From Acridotheres tristis (taxonomy: Eukaryota; Chordata; Aves; Passeriformes; Sturnidae), in assembly GCA_037013685.1 (NCBI GenBank), contig CM072892.1, forward strand, positions 3,224,001 to 3,288,000: a stretch of DNA of 64,000 nucleotides, in the 5' to 3' direction. The position numbers were made by a program, and so were the translations under genes. Under the pieces are notes generated by a model. The model was given only the letters and a program-made list of their open reading frames with translations. It made no database searches and was not told the DNA's origin. Below, piece after piece: positions 47,698 through 60,106 of the stretch (position 1 is the first letter of the stretch; every line of letters begins with the position of its first letter).

Positions 47698-48649
47698 CTG
47701 CTCTGCAGGCAGATCTGCAGCTGCTGGACTGTGTGTCAGAGCATGTGTGTGTGACATGGCCTGCAGGATTTTGCCAACATTTGCTCCAGTTATGGAATCC
47801 CCAGTGAGAGGGCAGATGAACGTGCTGGAGCTCTCCCCAAGTCATCAGGGAATTGAGATGGAGCAAACAACAACAAGAAAGCACTTGGCATGAACAGAGT
47901 GTGGGTTTCCTGACTCTTCCTCCCCTACCCTGCTATGCTGCCTACCACTGGAGACAGCCCTGTTGCCATACCTGGTACTCAGACTGAGCTGGGTGATGGG
48001 ATAAATGCATATTTTAACTCACAGGACCATCCTGATCTGTGTTGGGTTGATGGGCAGCTTGAAAGTTGTGTAGATTTCAGCAGCACCTGAAGGGAGGGCA
48101 CTATGTGTCCTCAGCCTGTGTTTGCCTCACATGGGAACACATTTCCTGCCATGCAGACTTAGCAAAACACGTCATGAGAAAATGAAAAAGTCTTGGTGAG
48201 GTTACAGCAGTGAAGCAAACAAATGTCCTGTTCTTGCTGGGGGTGGATTAGCATTTGGAATTGCCTTCAGAAAATTGTTCCTCAGTTGGCCTTGCTGAGA
48301 CTTGGCACCCTGGCACTCATCCTGCCACCCGGGGACACCTCTCATGTCTGCTTTTCTTCTCTTTTACTGATAGACTGAGAAAAGCTCGTTGGCCTTTATT
48401 ACACTTGAGCTTCTCAGTGGTGGCAGACAAGGGAATTTGTTGTCTTGCTCATGCCCTCTAGTGTCACACACAACGGGCAGGGAACACTTCCAGAAGTCTC
48501 ACACTTTGTCAGGTTCCCGGTGCTACAAAATCTTGCTAATCCTCGAGCTTGAAATCAGAATGGTTGTATGAGAAGATCAGGCGTGAGCAGATTTATTTGC
48601 TGAAATCCATGTACAATATAGCAGCAAACAGGACTGTGAGTGAGAACAG

Positions 48650-48734
48650 CACAGAATCATGGGATCACTTAGGTTGGGAAAGACCTTTGAAATCATCGAG
48701 TCCATCCATAATCCCCTACTCCAGCACTGAACAG
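48650..48734 (-). mobile_element. CR1 LINE extreme 3' end (reverse)
   Basis: ACAGAATCATGGGATCACTT, AGGTTGGGAAAGACCTTTGA and AATCATCGAGTCCATCC mark a CR1 terminus. Confidence 0.88.
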
Positions 48735-49429
48735 CAGATACAGATTTTCTGCCCCCTCTATAAATTCAGAGCTCTTTGTTCCTGGGAGGTGCTCTCTGCA
48801 GACCATCACTCAGCCAGTGAGGTGAGTGCTCACCCACCTCATCCTGGAGGCCATCAAGCCCTGCAGGTGGACGTGGTGGTGGACAGCAAGGGTGATGTCC
48901 TTTTGAGGTGTCAGCAGTGCTGGGGAAGATCTGCTACTGCTCTTGAGTGTTTATAGCCAGTGTCCCTTCCTGTTCTAACCTTGAAACTCCAGGTTAGCTG
49001 CCTCTGCTCATTTGGATCCTCCTTTGAGCCTGTTTGGCACATTCCCTTCACTTCCTTGTTTCTAGAGGATCTCTTTTGTCACTGGGTCTTTGGCTGAGTG
49101 ACAAAGGTCCATGTGATGCTGAGGTCCCACCTTCAGTCATCTCCACAGGGTTTCTGGACTGACACCCAAACTCATCAGTCTATTTGTTGTCTTCCAAACA
49201 TCATAACCTGCACTGGAAGGGAAGGAAAGACAGATTCACAGGGTGACTTAGAGTAACCCATCAGCCATTGGAGAACACTCGGCTCAGGATACCTGGCAGG
49301 TTGATTCTCGTGTTTTGTTCATTTGGAATTCGCAGATCACAGGTAGCTTTGCTCATAGGGATGCCCATCCATGCAGCCATGGGGCAGAAGTCTCTTACCA
49401 GCAGCTCTTGGCTCTCAGGGCATGCAGGT

Positions 49430-49585
49430 GGCCCTGGGGGATATGGATGGCTCTGGAGATATGTGGATGGCTCTGGGAGACACAGATGGCTCGAGAGGGA
49501 TTCCAGTGCTTCTGGCAGGATGTGGATGGCTCAGGGAGGGTATGGATAGCTGTGGGGGGATGCAGATGGCTCTGTGGGGATGGGG
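49430..49585. repeat. Degenerate minisatellite built on GGATGGCTCTGGG
   Basis: About seven imperfect copies of a unit containing (T/A)GGATGGCTC(T/A)GGGA follow one another at roughly 20-30 bp spacing. They are interrupted by unrelated bases. It is too diverged to define a fixed unit. Confidence 0.7.
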
Positions 49586-50337
49586 TTAGCAAGGCAGAGC
49601 TGATGTTACCTGAGGCATCAGACAGCTCAGAGACAGAGCAGGGTCCTTGCTGCCGTGCCCGCTCTGCCCCTGCGTGGGAACAAGTGACAACACAGGGCGT
49701 ATGTGCAGCCCACAGCTTTTGGGACGTGCTGATGCTGCTGTAGCAGGGTGTGGAACAAGGGAGGGATCCCTGCTTGCCAAGCAGAGTGAGTAGGCAGCAA
49801 AGGGAGCACGTTTCCCATGGCTGTGCTATGGCTAGTGGATTTTCACATGGGCAGCAGGGTAATTCTTGCGGCTGTGCCTCTGCTTGACCCCTCATCAGCC
49901 ACGATGCTTGGAGGCAGAGATGTCACCAAAAGGCAGCAGGGTCTCCAAAAGGAAAGAGGAGAGCAGACCTCGAGGCTGGGCTCAGTGGTGCCTTGCACCA
50001 GGTGATGACACCATGGGTGACTCATAACCATGTGTGGTTGGTACAGACATGTGTGAGTGTTCCTAAACCTCCTGACACCAAATGATGCTTCCAGGCACTT
50101 AAACAATCCGTGTGCTCTGGGCTGCCTTAGCAAACAGCCCTGTGCTGGTAAACCATGGAGCAGGTGGTGGTTGGTCTGCATGGATGGGGAGGAGGAGAGG
50201 GAGCACTGGGTGCCAGCCAGAGACATGTGGCTGTCCCCAAAGTGGGCATGTCACACGTGTCCTCTGGGATCACACAGTTCCTTCCTCCAGATCTTCTTTG
50301 TGCAAGGTTTGGTCTGTACTCAGACATGGAACAGCGT

Positions 50338-50552
50338 GAAGCTGTGCCAGGGGAGGTTTAGGATGGATATCAGGAAAAGGTTGTTCCCCCAGAACTGGGC
50401 ACTGCAATAGGCTTCCCAGGAAAATGATCACAGCCCCAGGCTTGACAGAGGTCAAGAAGTGTTTGAACACCCTCAGGTACAGGATGGGATTCTTGGGATG
50501 TCCTATGTAAGACCAGGACCTGGATTCAGTGATCCTTATGGGTCCCTTCTGT
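50338..50552 (+). mobile_element. CR1 LINE 3' fragment, ATATCCTGAG subtype, downstream of exon A
   Basis: It reads CTGTGCCAGGGGAGGTTTAG, GGATATCAGGAAAAGGTTGT, CAATAGGCTTCCCAGGAAAA and CAGTGATCCTTATGGGTCCC. It is the same subfamily as 41593-41845 but in the opposite orientation, with a 51-nt near-perfect complement. Confidence 0.9.
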
Positions 50553-51463
50553 GGACACACACATTCACAGAGCTAGGGAATTACAGCTTGGAAATTGGTG
50601 ATAATATGGTGAAAAACAGAGTGGAATTCATAATAAAGATTAACACCTGGTGTCTTTCCCATGGGATACATCCTGAAGTGCTGTCCCAAGAATGTTTTTC
50701 CCAGTTGTCCAATGAGCTCCTGTCCTGTCCTGGCTGCACTGACACACTTTAAATCCGGGCTGTCCCTACAATAAATTGGCCTTTTTTCCCCAAAGAGCTC
50801 CGTGTGTGTTGCTGTCCTTTCTCTCTCTTTTCAGTGCAGTAACCACACCCTTCCAACTGTGCCTCTTCTGTGATTCTGTGCTCTTACAGAGCACTGCTCC
50901 CAGATTCACTTACCCTACTCACAGAGCGATGGCTCTGCAGCTTCCTGGCTGGAATGAGGCCACCTCATTTGGGAATCTCTATTCCAGCAGCACCCAGGGA
51001 TGTTCCCACCCTCTCAGCTTGTGAAATCCCAGTGCAATCACCGACTGTGGGCACTCAGGGAATGCCTGCCATGGATTTGCTGTTGATGTGTTGCTTGTCC
51101 CTTGATAAGAGGGTAGGACCCTGTCCTCGGTGTGCAGGTTGGGATGGGGGGAGATTGAAGCTTGTGGCTCTGATGCCACCTCCACTTTCCTTACAGCAGT
51201 CTGTGTGTTTCAGGGATGGATGTTAGGAAGTAGCAGCAATGGTTTTGTGTGTATCCTGCAGTCCCTGGGATTCCCGAATGGTGCTTCTGACCTGTAAGTG
51301 GTGCAGAAGCCACCAGGGCAACTGATTGATGCTCTGTGGGTTGTAGAGCAAAGTCAGATAGCCCCAGTAATTCTCTCAGACCCCTGGGCAGGCTCCTCTC
51401 TCTGGGAGGTTTTGTTGATTGATGGACCCTCCTAGACCTGGGTGTATTTTTCCAGCCGCCCTG

Positions 51464-51500
51464 GTGCCTGTTGGATACAGGATACTGTTGGATACAGGCA
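51464..51500. repeat. Short tandem duplication of CTGTTGGATACAGG
   Basis: CTGTTGGATACAGGATA is followed at once by CTGTTGGATACAGGCAC, a two-copy direct repeat with one 17-bp step. Confidence 0.8.
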
Positions 51501-52089
51501 CAGACCACAGCAAGCTCTGGTCACTTGGTGCTCTCCTGAGGGAAGCTTTGCTTTTGCCATCACCCCATGAGCACCTGTGGGTTCCTGTCTGCACTTTGTA
51601 TCAGCCCTGGAGCCATCAGCAGGGGCTGTGTCTGGGAGCCAGGGATGTTCCTCAGCACCTCCACTATTAACTTACATCTGTTAAGGGCCTTGTGAGTAAT
51701 TCCCTCCTCAAATCTTTCTTACTTTTCTGTGACCTCATCCCAACACCATCATTGCCCAGCCTTCTCTCAAAACATGACTAAAATCACATTTGTGATGTTT
51801 TCCTGAGCATCTTCATGCAGCAAGAAACCCCTGGGGAGAATCCCCTTCCCGCTGCTCATCCTTTGAATCCGTGCAACCCCGGGCTTTGGCAAGTAGAGGA
51901 ATGGAAAGAGATGAGCTCTCCTTCCCCCCAGCATCACAGCATCTGCAGAGAAGTGGCAGGAGGGCACAGAGGAGGGATGGGAGTGCTGTGGTTTGGGTTC
52001 ATCCAGAGCGTCTCCAGTCTCCTTCCCCACTGCACTGGGACTTGCTGTGTTCTCCTGACTCAGAAACATGCTGCTATTTAATTAACTTT

Positions 52090-52560
52090 TGACTTCTGGT
52101 TTAAAGGAGCAGTGCACAAAATAGTTATTTACTTCATTTGGAAATTCTTTTATTCGTTACCATAATTATAGCTTCCTCTCCCTTTTTTTTTTTTTTCCTT
52201 TTTCTTTTTTTTTTTTTTTGGATATTTTAATTAGCAGGGGGAGGGAGGGGGAATATTTGCTGCTCTCCTTGTGGTTATCACATCCTTCAAATTACTAAAA
52301 GAGGCTGGGATAATAGGTCTGGTGATTATATATAGGCACCATCTGCTCTGTGGCTGCTTCCTATCAAAGTGCAGTTAGGAGAGTGCAAGGAGGATATTTT
52401 CTCTCCAGCTATATTAAGACTGTTTCCATCTCGGCTCCAAAGCAAAGCTCTCTGCATGCAAATGGATCAAATGCGCTGTAATCAATGGCTCCGTTTTGGC
52501 AGCCTTGAAGCCGGTTTGTTTTTTTTTTTTTTTTCTTTGTAAATTTTATTTTCCGCTCAA
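52090..52560. promoter_or_regulatory. Repeat-free AT-rich block, possible conserved enhancer
   Basis: This block has no CR1 but carries several developmental-factor motifs: ATGCAAAT (52456-52463), CATCTG E-box, TTATATATAG and TAATCAAT. It also includes the long oligo-T tracts. The call rests on composition and motifs only. Confidence 0.25.
52181..52221. repeat. Interrupted oligo-T/pyrimidine tract
   Basis: Two long T runs are separated by CCTTTTTC, giving about 40 nt of nearly pure pyrimidine. A second run of T lies at about 52518-52534. Confidence 0.85.
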
Positions 52561-52899
52561 GTTTTGCTGTTCCCATCCGTTATGCAGTTTTATTTCGGGC
52601 TGGTTGTTCTGCATTTGCTGTTTCCTTGTAACCATAGTGGCCCCTGTTTGCTGAGCAGTGCGCTCTCGTGTTCGCAGGCACAGGGCTCTGTGCCATAACT
52701 CGGATGCGAGGCAATATCTGAGCAATCAGGAATGTTTTGGAGGATGATGAAGGCAGATTTTTAGGATGCATCTGCTGTTGGTATGTAGAGGCTGAGCTAA
52801 TTTGGAGCAGTAATGGGAAAGAATTAATACTTGGTTTGTGATACCAGCCGTGGCTGTCCCGCTGCTGCTGGGAGCATTGCAGGGCTCAGGATTTGGGAG

Positions 52900-53172
52900 T
52901 CGTAGAATTTTAGAATGTAGACTGATTGGTGGTGGAAGAGACCTTAAAGAACATTTAATTCCACCCCCTGCCATGGGCAGGGACACCTTCCACTATCCCA
53001 GGCTGCTCCAAGCCCTGTCCAGCCTAGACTGGAGCACTGCCAGGGATCCAGGGACAGCCACAGCTCCTCTGGGCACCCTGTGCCAGGGGCTCCCCACCCT
53101 CACAAGGAAGAATTTCTTCCCTATATCCCATCTAACCCTGCCCTCTGGCAGTGAGAAGCCATTCCCTCTGTC
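52900..53172 (-). mobile_element. CR1 LINE 3' fragment (reverse)
   Basis: It reads CCCTGCCATGGGCAGGGACA, CTGCTCCAAGCCCTGTCCAG, GGGCACCCTGTGCCAGGGGC and CCTATATCCCATCTAACCCT. Confidence 0.93.
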
Positions 53173-54519
53173 ATGGGGTGTCCCTGATGGGCACCATCTT
53201 TTGCATCTTCTCATGTGGGGAACTAGATACTACATTTGCCCCTTGGTGGGCTCAAAGACCCAGCAGGCTTCTCTTTTCTCCTGGAGCTGGTAAGATTTTC
53301 TGCTTTTGAAAGAGAAAGAGGAGAAGAAATATGACATGAGCAGCCCAGGTGGAAGGGGAAGGTGCTCGGGATGGGATGTGTGGGTTCCCAAGAGGTGGAG
53401 GCCAGAGGAAAGTTGAAATGCTCAGGAATTTGTCTTGCAAAATTTGTGCCATGGTACCTACAAGAGAGGGGGACTAGGTGGCTTTTTTGAATGAGTGAAA
53501 ATGGGTAAAAAGAGGTAAGGGAGGAGAAAATCCAAAATGAGCTGGCAAGGATGGAAAAGGCCACAGGTCTGTTTCAGTCTGGGTGATGGCTGTGGGATGT
53601 ACATCACGTAAGAAATTCATTGTCCTCATGTATTTTGTCATTGCTAAAGACACTCTGCCTCCCTGCTCTCACCCCACAGCTTTTTAATGACTCTAGGGAT
53701 TCTTGGGTCCCAGTTTCTTGGGGCAATAGAGGTTTCACATTCAACTCTTTCACCTGACTCGTGTAAGGCCCTTCATTTCTCACTCCTGGTTTTCCACAGG
53801 TTGCTCATTGCTGTGTAAAGGATGCACATCCTCCAGGTTGGCCTCCTGAATTGGTTGTAAGTGGTGGAGGGGTTTCTCCACCTGGACTGTAACGTGTGGT
53901 GGAAGCTGATGCTGTTGGAAGTCTCAGCAGGGAGATGCTCCTCAGACCAGGAGCTGAGGCACTGGGGAGCCCTGGCTGCTGCTTGAGCAAAGAAAATGTT
54001 CTTGGCCATCCCTTTTGGGTGGAAAAGGACTTTGGGAAGGAGAGTTTCTGCATCCCAACGCTGTTTATCTGGCTTCATCAGTGAGCAGGGGAGGAATTCC
54101 TCCGAGGAGCCCATAGCAAGAGCTATTTTCTGGGATAATTAGGGAGGCTTGGTTCAGCACAGCAGCATTTGATATTAATGGACTGGGATTCCCCAGGGAC
54201 AAACACTGATTTTCTGTGGTTTGTGTATAGATTTAGAAGAAAAAAATGCATTTATTGGCCTGGACACTGGGGCATTGTGTTTACTCCAAGAGACTTGTGG
54301 TTTAGGGCAGCACCTCCTTGCAACATACCCCTAATCCTCCATCCCCACCCATTCTCACCTCCCTGAGCCACCATTCCATGCACTCTTTTATCTGTGAGTT
54401 AAATCCTGGTTGGATTCACATCTATTCTGCCTTGCTCCCACCTTGCTGGATGCTCTAGTGGGAATCAAGGACTTTTCAGTACTGAGAAGGGGCCATAAAG
54501 AAGAGGGAAAGGGACTTCT

Positions 54520-54793
54520 TACATAGGCTGATAGTGATAGGACAACAGGGAAAGGTTTTAAATTAAAAGAGGGGAGGTTTAGATTAATTTTAAGAAGAAA
54601 TTCTTGGCTGTGAGGATGGTGAGGATCTGGCACAGAGAAGCTGTGGCTGCCCTGGATCCCTGGAAGTGTTCCAGGCCAGCTTGGACAGGGCTTGGAGCAC
54701 CCTGGGATAGTGGAAGGTGCCCCTGCCCGTGGCAGGGGATGGAACTGGATGTTCTTTAAGGTCCTTCCCAACCCAAACCATCCCAGGATTTTA
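54520..54793 (+). mobile_element. CR1 LINE 3' fragment
   Basis: It starts GATAGGACAACAGGGAAAGG, then GAGGTTTAGATTAATTTTAA, GAAGCTGTGGCTGCCCTGGA and a tail CCCAAACCATCCCAGGATTT. Confidence 0.93.
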
Positions 54794-55299
54794 TGAAGAA
54801 GCTTGAAAGCAGCTCCTGAGCTCTCCTGCTGCTTGGTGAGACGAGCTGGGCTTCCTTCCAGAAACTCATCCCTTCGGATTGCTGCAGCCACCAAGGTCTG
54901 AATTCACACATCTTTAGATGCAGCCCCGCTCCTGCTGCCACACAAATGAGTAAATAACAGCCACAGCAGCTCCTGCTGGAGCCAAACAGCAGGTCCACGT
55001 GTGTTTGTGCCATGCAGGGAATTTCAAAACCCCCTGTGAGGTTTCCATCCCTGCTGAGCCTGGATGGAGCCTCGCATGCACTGCTTGGAGAGAGCAGCAA
55101 CAAACGGGTTATTGTTTCCCTGTCCAATTTCTTGAACAGGAAACTGTGTTTAAAAACACCATTTCTGGAAAAAAAAAAAAAGGTTTGCTTGACAGTCTTT
55201 TCTGCAGTCTGTGCTTCTTCCCATTTCTCTGCTGGAGGCAGCACTCTGCTTGTATTGGTGTTTTTTCCTGATGCAGGGGGTTAACACCACTAATTTCCT

Positions 55300-58200
55300 A
55301 ATGCCACTGTTTTCCTCATACCCAGTGGTTTCTTGCATTTAGGACCCTGAATTTCACCCCTTCGTGGTGAAATCATCAGCCAGGGCATGGATTATCCAGC
55401 TCCTACAAACACAGTTAAAGTCACAGCCACGGAGCACAGGGAGATTAAAGGAAAAAAGGCACAAAGAAGAAGCTCCAAGGGTTAGGGGATGTTGAGCTGA
55501 AAAATGTTCCATCAGGTTCTGCTCTGGCTGTGCTGGAGCTGCCTGGGGCAGCTTGGGGAGAGGGTGAATGAGGTGCCCAGGAAGGAGGCTGGGTGCCAGC
55601 TGGGCAGTGTGACCCACTGGCAGCTCTTTCCAAGGGTTCTCAGCAAAGAAACGCTGGAAAAGCCCTGGGCATTGCTGTGCCAGCACGGGGAAACCTTCCT
55701 GGAGGAGAGGATGTGTCGTGACTGGGGTAGCAAGGAGGAGGCAGAGGGGAGGACTGAGCTGAACTTGGGGTTTGCTTTGTGAGGGGGTTGCTCAGTGTTC
55801 CCTCTCCGTGGGAAAGCTTCCAGGCTGCACAAAAACCTTGTGTGGATTAAAGGCATCCCCACTTTTTGGGGTCAGGCTGCTGTTCCAGGTACCAACAGAC
55901 CAGGAAAGGAGCTGCATGTGACCAGATGCTGCCTGAGGATGCACCATAAACAGCTTTGCAGCCAAGAGGTGCCATTTCCAGACTAGAAAAAAACCAAAAT
56001 AAGTTCCCAAGGAGTTCAATATGCACCTCACAGTGCTTTTTCCTTTCTGCAAGCACAGGGAAGATGTTATTTGGAATTGTAACCTGATGGATGGACCCTG
56101 TGCTGGTCCTTTGGGTGTCAGGGGCATGGTGGGGACTGGAGACATTCTGAGTATTCCCAGTGGAGGGTTTGGTTCTCACTGGAAGCTCTCACATGTGTGC
56201 TGTCAGAGACTTTTGCAGCACTCTAAGGCAGATTTAATGAAGGGCAGAGGGAGAGTGAGCACCTTGTCAGCCATCCCATGGTGTGTGGAGGAAGGTCTGC
56301 CTGCAAAGCCCAATTCCTCAGCTCTAATTACAGGAATGGGTGGTTTTTCCCTTCTCAGGCTGAAAAAAAAATTGGCCCAAAACCCTGAGAAACCACAACA
56401 CAAATGTCTAACGCTGTTCCACATGGTCCTCAGTGAACAGAAAAACCTCTTGCAATCAGCCCTTGCCTCCCAAAATAGGCAGCACCACTTCAAAAGGGAA
56501 GAGAGGGAGGGGGAAAAATCCCAAACCCAAGGCTTCAGGGGCTGAGAGCACTTGCAGCCTCAGAGTTTCTATAAGTGTGTTGTGGTGCCTGCCAGCCCAG
56601 CCAGGGTTTGGTCTGAGATAAATCTGGATTTGCCTGGGGAGGGGGTGGTCCCACAGGGATGCTCCCAGCATGATGAGCAGCTGCCTCCTGTGATGGAGAG
56701 CTTTGTTGCCATCACTCCTTCTCCATCCTCTATTTTCATTATTTTATCTGGGAGTATTACCCTGAGCTTGATCCCACTCTGGAGGTCATGGAGAGGTTTC
56801 TTGCAAGGAAACCTGGTCTGGTGTGGGCTGAGCACAGCCCTGGCTGCTCAGAGCCTTGGTGGCTGAGCAAAGATGCAACAGCAGCTCACTCATTACAGGG
56901 AAAACCATGACCTGCTCCTGTCCCACTGGACCAGGCAGTGCCTGTGTGGAGTCTTGCAGCACCTGAAGGGCAGGAAAACACTTTTAAAGCAGAAGTGGGG
57001 CATGCTTACAAGCTGTAGGGGATCTGTGTGCCAGCGTGGGATGCCCTTTGGAGTGGTGCTTTCCCCTCTTTATTTGCCCAGCTCACAGCTCTCAGAGAAG
57101 CAGCCGTGCCCACCCACGTCCTGGGAGCTTGTCTTGCCCCAGAATGGCATTTTAGATTTCCTTTTTAAACTAAACCTTATTATTTTTGTAGTAAAAGAAA
57201 AGGAGGCTTGAGTGTAAGGTGATAAACTCACACTTGGTTTCCTTCTGCTGAAGTTAAAGCCCACTTGGACAATTTATTTTAGCCAGGAGCAGCCCTGGAT
57301 TCACCTTGGACCATCCAAAAAGCACACAGGATGGTCAGATTCATCTCAGCACCTACAATAAACTGATGCTTGGGAAATAATTAGCTACACCCTCTTATTT
57401 CAAGAAACTGAGGGCGTGACCACCAGCAGCAGCATTAATAAATAGTATTAATAGATATAATAAATTGGGCATTTATTAACCTCCTGGGGGATTACAGTGT
57501 AAAAGAGGGGTGCCATCCCAGGGTTCTCAGCATGATGGAAATGGATAAGAGGGTTTGCAAGAAAACCACATTATCACCAATGTGTGTTACAGCCAGAAAG
57601 CAGGCCCTAAAAAAGGGCCCTAAAAAAGGGCCTAACAAAGTTAGGCCAGTGCTAAGAGCCTTAAATCATCTCAGTCTGGCCCCCAGAGTGGCTGGGGTGG
57701 TTTCAGAGCTGGGGATTTGCAGCCTCCTTTGCAGAGGGATTATCCCTGCTGCATCTCAGGGGGTTGTGTGAACTGACTCACAGTTCAGTAAAAGTCTGGC
57801 TTAGTAAAACGTGTTCTCTTGGATCCAGCACTGCCTTATCTCGGGGAGAGAAGTGGAACTGATTTTTATCTGTTGCACTGGATGGTTTCTAATTGTCCCT
57901 GGCCATCCTTTGGAGTTCATTATTTCTCCTTTAGCCGACACTGCCTTCTAATGAGGGGACATGAAATGAAGATGGAAGAGCAGCAGTTTGCAGGGGCATT
58001 GCTGCTGGGGAAGGAATCTGGGCTGGATTTATGCCAAAAATACTCTTGCGTGCAGGGTTTTGGTGGGGAGAGGGTGGTGTGAGCACTGCTGGGTCCCAGT
58101 GTCTGCCCAAACCCTGTAAGAGCAGGAATAGAAGAGCAGCCCTTTGGCTCCTGAGAGGGCACAATTAACTCCAGTCCTCCTTGTCCCTTATCCTGCATCT

Positions 58201-59446
58201 CTCCTTCATCTAAGGGACACAAGCACTTCCTAAACCAGAGTTTTTCCTACACCAAATTCAGGGTGGATTCTCTCCCCGTGGCAGAGAAGGGCACAGAAGG
58301 GCTCTGGGTGATGCTGACCACCCTGGTGATGCATTTTAATCAATTTATCCATTTTTTTTTCCCTATAATTCTCCCTATATTTTGGGGGTTTAAAATCCTA
58401 AATACATTTTTCTCCTGGGAGGGTGATGTGGCATCTACAGATGCTGTTTTAGGGCGTACAGTTGCAAAGCCAAGAGCTGAAAAAGTTTGGCCAAGACCTT
58501 CTTAAATCCATCTATTTCCCCATCCAGATGCATCACATCTCAGCTTCAGGAAGCATAACACTGCTCTGGAGGCAATCTCAGGATCTCATTGACATCCTTT
58601 TCTGCCAAGGGACTTCTGGAAGATGTTTGTGTAGTTTTTAAATGGGAAGGGAACAAATTCTTCCCCATAAAGCCACCCCAGTGCTTCCCTGCAGAGCGTG
58701 GTGTCAGTGTTACATGTTGGCACAAGAAAACCCTTTCAGAAGCAGGAATTATTTAAACATTACAGAAATCCACAGGTTTTTTTTGGCCTCATCCAGCAGC
58801 TGCCTGTGGTACCAGCTGCTTTTTGCAGGTGGTGAATAAATGCAAATGTGCTCTGGTGTTTCTCTCTCCCCTCCTTTTGTAACCCCACTTCTGCCTCATT
58901 TTCATCCCTCTCCTGGTCAGCAAGAGGGCTTTGATGGTGGGTTTTCCCCCAGGCTTGAGCTGGGAATTAAGCCTGGCTTAACCTTTGCAGCACAGTGCAC
59001 CTGGCCGGGGGTTTTCCACCAAGACTCATTTATATTAAATAATAACATGGAGAGGAGTCTGAGTGGTTTTGGTGAACTGCTGTAAATGCTAAAAAAGGGG
59101 ATTAAGGAGCTTTAGGGCTTTGGTACTTTAGCTGGAAAAGCCATGAGAACAATGAATTTCCCCCAGGTTTTGTACAGTTTAAAAATTCGGTTTGGAAAGA
59201 AAAATTGAAAAGATTTTGCTTCTGTTTCTCGTAGGCTGAAAGGTCATTCTAATCCCTCTGCCCTCAGATTTTCCTGGAGCAGGGAAATCTTCCCTGGTTT
59301 GCATCCTAAATCTGTACATTAAATTATGTACACTGTGTTTATGGTTAAACCAGTAGTTTAGTGACTCTGAGTGATGGAATTTGAATTTTGTTAAGCAAAC
59401 AGAACAATCTTTTAATACTTTTTTCAGTACTTAAAACGCAGATAGT
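55300..59446. other. Intronic stretch without gene
   Basis: This is unique sequence apart from the GGGCCCTAAAAAA hairpin near 57605. No CR1 copy and no exon is recognised over about 4 kb, making it one of the longest CR1-free parts of the window. Confidence 0.6.
57605..57647 (+). repeat. Short tandem GGGCCCTAAAAAA plus perfect hairpin
   Basis: Two copies of GGCCCTAAAAAAG are followed by GGCCTAAC-AAA-GTTAGGCC (57629-57647), an 8-bp perfect stem with a 3-nt loop. It has no T run after it and is not a bacterial terminator. Confidence 0.7.
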
Positions 59447-59587
59447 CCTTGGAAGTGTTTAAGGGCAGGTTGGACAGGGCTTGGAGCAACCTGGTCTAGT
59501 GGTGGGTGTCCCTGCTCATGGCAGGGGGTTGGAATGAGACCTGTAGGATCCTTTCCAACACAAACCATCCCATGATCCTGTGATTTT
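59447..59587 (+). mobile_element. CR1 LINE 3' end upstream of exon B
   Basis: CTTGGAAGTGTTTAAGGGCA, TTGGAGCAACCTGGTCTAGT, GGTGTCCCTGCTCATGGCAG and ACAAACCATCCCATGATCC mark a CR1 terminus. Confidence 0.92.
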
Positions 59588-60000
59588 AGCAGGACTCAAC
59601 AAGGCTGATGCATTCCTATGGATGAGAAGTACCCTTGCAGTGATTTTGGGAGAAGTGTAAATGCTTCAGAGCACAGGCCAGGTCCTGATGCCTGGAAACC
59701 CAAAGGGCGAGACAGAGATGTTTCCCTTGGATTCCTGTGGGGACCTCCCCATCCTGGGGATTTTTACACTCCAGAACTGCTCAGTTGATGTTTTTTTCCC
59801 TAGAGATGGAACCCACACACCACCTTCCCTTGAGCAGCCCAGCGTGGCTCCTGTGACCCCTCTCCTTGCAGGTACTCCCACCCTTTTTGCTTCCCAGGAG
59901 GCAAAGCAGAGAGCTCAGGGTAGGGCTCAAGGGCACTGCAAAGCCATCAGCCAGGCACCATGGCCAACCCACCACCACCACACATTTTATAATTTCATTT

Positions 60001-60106
60001 GATTTTTTTTTTATTATTATTATTTTTTTTTTTCTTTTTTGGGGGACTCTGCTGCATCCCGGGCCGCGAGGGGGGAATAACCTCTTTGATTTTATTTTTT
60101 TTCCAG
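60001..60106 (+). promoter_or_regulatory. T-rich tract and 3' splice site of exon B
   Basis: The acceptor TTTTTTTTCCAG ends at 60106. Upstream of it sits a GC-rich interruption (CCGGGCCGCGAGGGGGG, 60058-60075), and before that a 40-nt T/A block with four TTA units and oligo-T. Such a split pyrimidine tract is a typical binding site for PTB, CELF or ELAVL-type regulators. Regulation is inferred and is consistent with this exon being a frame-preserving cassette. Confidence 0.5.

Larger units (their letters stand above)
43489..60106 (+). other. SAMD4A: SAMD4A intron between exons A and B (16,618 bp, phase 1)
   Basis: It is bounded by the GTGAGT donor at 43489 and the TTCCAG acceptor ending at 60106. 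It contains CR1 fragments on both strands, a GGAGAA hexanucleotide array inside a possible cryptic exon, a degenerate minisatellite at about 49430-49585, and several long oligo-T runs. A T-rich block with TTATTATTATTATT lies at about 60000-60043, some 60-100 nt before exon B, in addition to the pyrimidine tract itself. I see no other gene. Confidence 0.93.

Noticed and set aside
57629..57647. Bacterial-type intrinsic terminator
   Set aside because: There is no T run after the stem and the window is clearly vertebrate.
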